From contig OY979718.1 in the NCBI GenBank assembly GCA_963855995.1, positions 30,351,282 to 30,415,281 of the forward strand: a stretch of DNA of 64,000 bases, read 5' to 3'. Positions 63,193 to 64,000 of this stretch are shown here, in pieces. Position 1 is the first letter of the stretch. Each line of letters starts with the position of its first letter. Made by a program: the position numbers and the translations under genes. Below the pieces are notes generated by a model. That model made no database searches, was not told where the DNA came from, and saw only the letters and a list, made by a program, of their open reading frames with translations. Source of the stretch: Muricea muricata (lineage: Eukaryota; Cnidaria; Anthozoa; Malacalcyonacea; Plexauridae).

Positions 63193-64000
63193 CGCTCATC
63201 CCGATGGTTTGAGCGACGAAAACCTGATTCCCGACTTGCTAAGTTCTGCAATTTCCATTTAGAAGGTCTCTTTTAGGTCCGTGAATGCAGTACATCATTT
63301 CGCTCAACTCGTTCACTTTAGCACTGAAAACATCATTTTAAGCTTTAAAACGTCACCTTGATCGACATAAAACGGCGATTTTAAGTTGGTGATTTGAGCA
63401 TGTTTTAACGCTCAAATCGCTTCTAGAAGACTAAAAACGCAATTTTGATGGTTCTAAGATCGTTTCTTTTCAGTTTACAAGAGAGTCATAGGTTTCTCAT
63501 GTCAACGGGTTACTTCGCTCATCTCAAAAGTTTGAGCGCCGAAAACATGATTCCCGACTTGCTAAGTTCTGCAATTTCCATTTATTAGGTCTCTTTTAGG
63601 TCCGTGAATGCAGTACATCATTGCGCTCAACTCGTTCACTTTAGCACAGAAAACATCATTTTAAGCTTTAAAACGTCACGCTGATTGATTTAAAACGGCA
63701 ACTTTTAGTTGGTGATTTGAGCATATTTTTACGTTCAAATCGCTTCTAGAACGCTTAAAAGGTGATTTTGATATTTCAAAGATCGTTTCTTTTCTGCTTA
63801 CAAGAAAGTTATAGGTTTCTCATTTCAACATGTCATTTCGCACATCCCGATAATTTGAGCGTCGAAAACCTGATTCCCGACTTACTAAGTTCTGCAATTT
63901 CCATTTATTAGGTCTCTTTTAGGTCCGTGAATGCAGTACATCATTGCACTCAACTCGTTCACTTTAGCACTGAAAACATCAATTTAAGCTCTAAAACGTC

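Larger units (their letters stand above)
1..64000. repeat. Tandem satellite DNA array, ~322-323 bp monomer, about 200 copies, fills the window
   Basis: Seen directly: the motif set CGCTCATC, GAAAACAT/CCTGATTCC, TGCAGTACAT, CTCGTTCACTTTAGCAC, AAAACGTCACC, GATTTGAGCAT and TTCTAGAACGC recurs in the same order and orientation every 322-323 bp from the first base to the last. Complete copies start at 13, 336, 659 and 982, and the phase can be followed to 63839. All copies are head-to-tail on the given strand, and I found no inverted block. I saw no unique sequence, mobile element, gene or low-complexity spacer longer than a few bases. Known: such arrays are typical of eukaryotic centromeric or heterochromatic DNA. 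Inference: centromeric or pericentromeric location in a eukaryote, possibly a plant. The strand is arbitrary and the species is unknown. Confidence 0.98.
52718..64000 (+). repeat. Next macro-repeat unit, first 11.28 kb, cut by the window end
   Basis: Aligns with 36490-47772 with no net length change. By eye I noted a little over ten single-base differences (for example near 39.30/55.53, 39.85/56.07, 40.14/56.37, 41.55/57.78, 43.92/60.15, 44.33/60.56, 46.25/62.48 and 47.26/63.49 kb). That suggests roughly 99.9% identity, but I did not count exhaustively. The unit presumably continues past the window. Confidence 0.9.

Noticed and set aside
1-64000. CRISPR array, because of regular direct repeats
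   Set aside because: The repeat unit is ~322 bp with no distinct short repeat plus unique spacers. The intervals are themselves homologous. This is satellite DNA.
52718-64000. Assembly artefact as the sole explanation for the second macro-unit
   Set aside because: The two copies differ at a little over ten scattered positions and the unit's shorter relative is independently present at 30.5 kb, so a plain duplicated contig is less likely. It cannot be fully excluded without reads.

Overview
The whole 64 kb window is one uninterrupted tandem satellite array. Every stretch I read belongs to the same AT-rich repeat, with a monomer of about 322-323 bp, about 200 copies, all in the same orientation. 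I found no protein-coding gene, RNA gene, transposon, CRISPR array, microsatellite block or unique spacer. Long satellite arrays with multi-level repeat structure are typical of eukaryotic centromeric, pericentromeric or other heterochromatic chromatin. A ~322 bp length falls in the dinucleosome-sized class often seen in plants, but nothing in the sequence fixes the species and I do not recognise the family by name.

Monomer structure: phased on the motif CGCTCA, the monomer resolves into three diverged subunits of about 108, 108 and 107 bp (in the first complete copy: 13-120, 121-228, 229-335). The 322 bp unit therefore looks like an old trimer of a ~107 bp ancestor. Each monomer also carries short dyads: a 6 bp arm pair in subunit 1, a 9 bp arm pair across the subunit 2/3 junction and, in a subset, a 7 bp arm pair in subunit 3. 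Two main monomer types, A (CTCATCTCGATAG core) and B (CTCATCCCGATGG core), alternate over most of the array and give a ~645 bp dimer. A rarer diverged type C occurs three times.

Regional layout: 0-4.5 kb is A/B alternation with a 6-monomer offset duplication. 4.46-8.6 kb is a tetramer (A-B-A-A, 1290 bp) repeated 3.2 times and nested in an octamer (2580 bp). 8.6-30 kb is a mosaic of partial duplications at offsets of 1, 2, 5, 9, 21, 22, 26, 27, 28 and 58 monomers, with no single dominant period. 30.5-64 kb is organised at a much larger scale: a 16,228 bp macro-unit (50 full monomers plus one 83 bp truncated monomer) covers 36.49-52.72 kb and restarts at 52.72 kb, with near-identity to the end of the window. 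A shorter relative (8,152 bp = 25 monomers plus the same truncated one) lies upstream at 30.5-38.7 kb.

There are no genes to act together. What the window records is satellite evolution: trimerisation, dimer alternation, local tandem amplification, patchwork exchange and recent amplification of a very large unit. The periodic short open frames are by-products of the repeat and are not annotated as genes.
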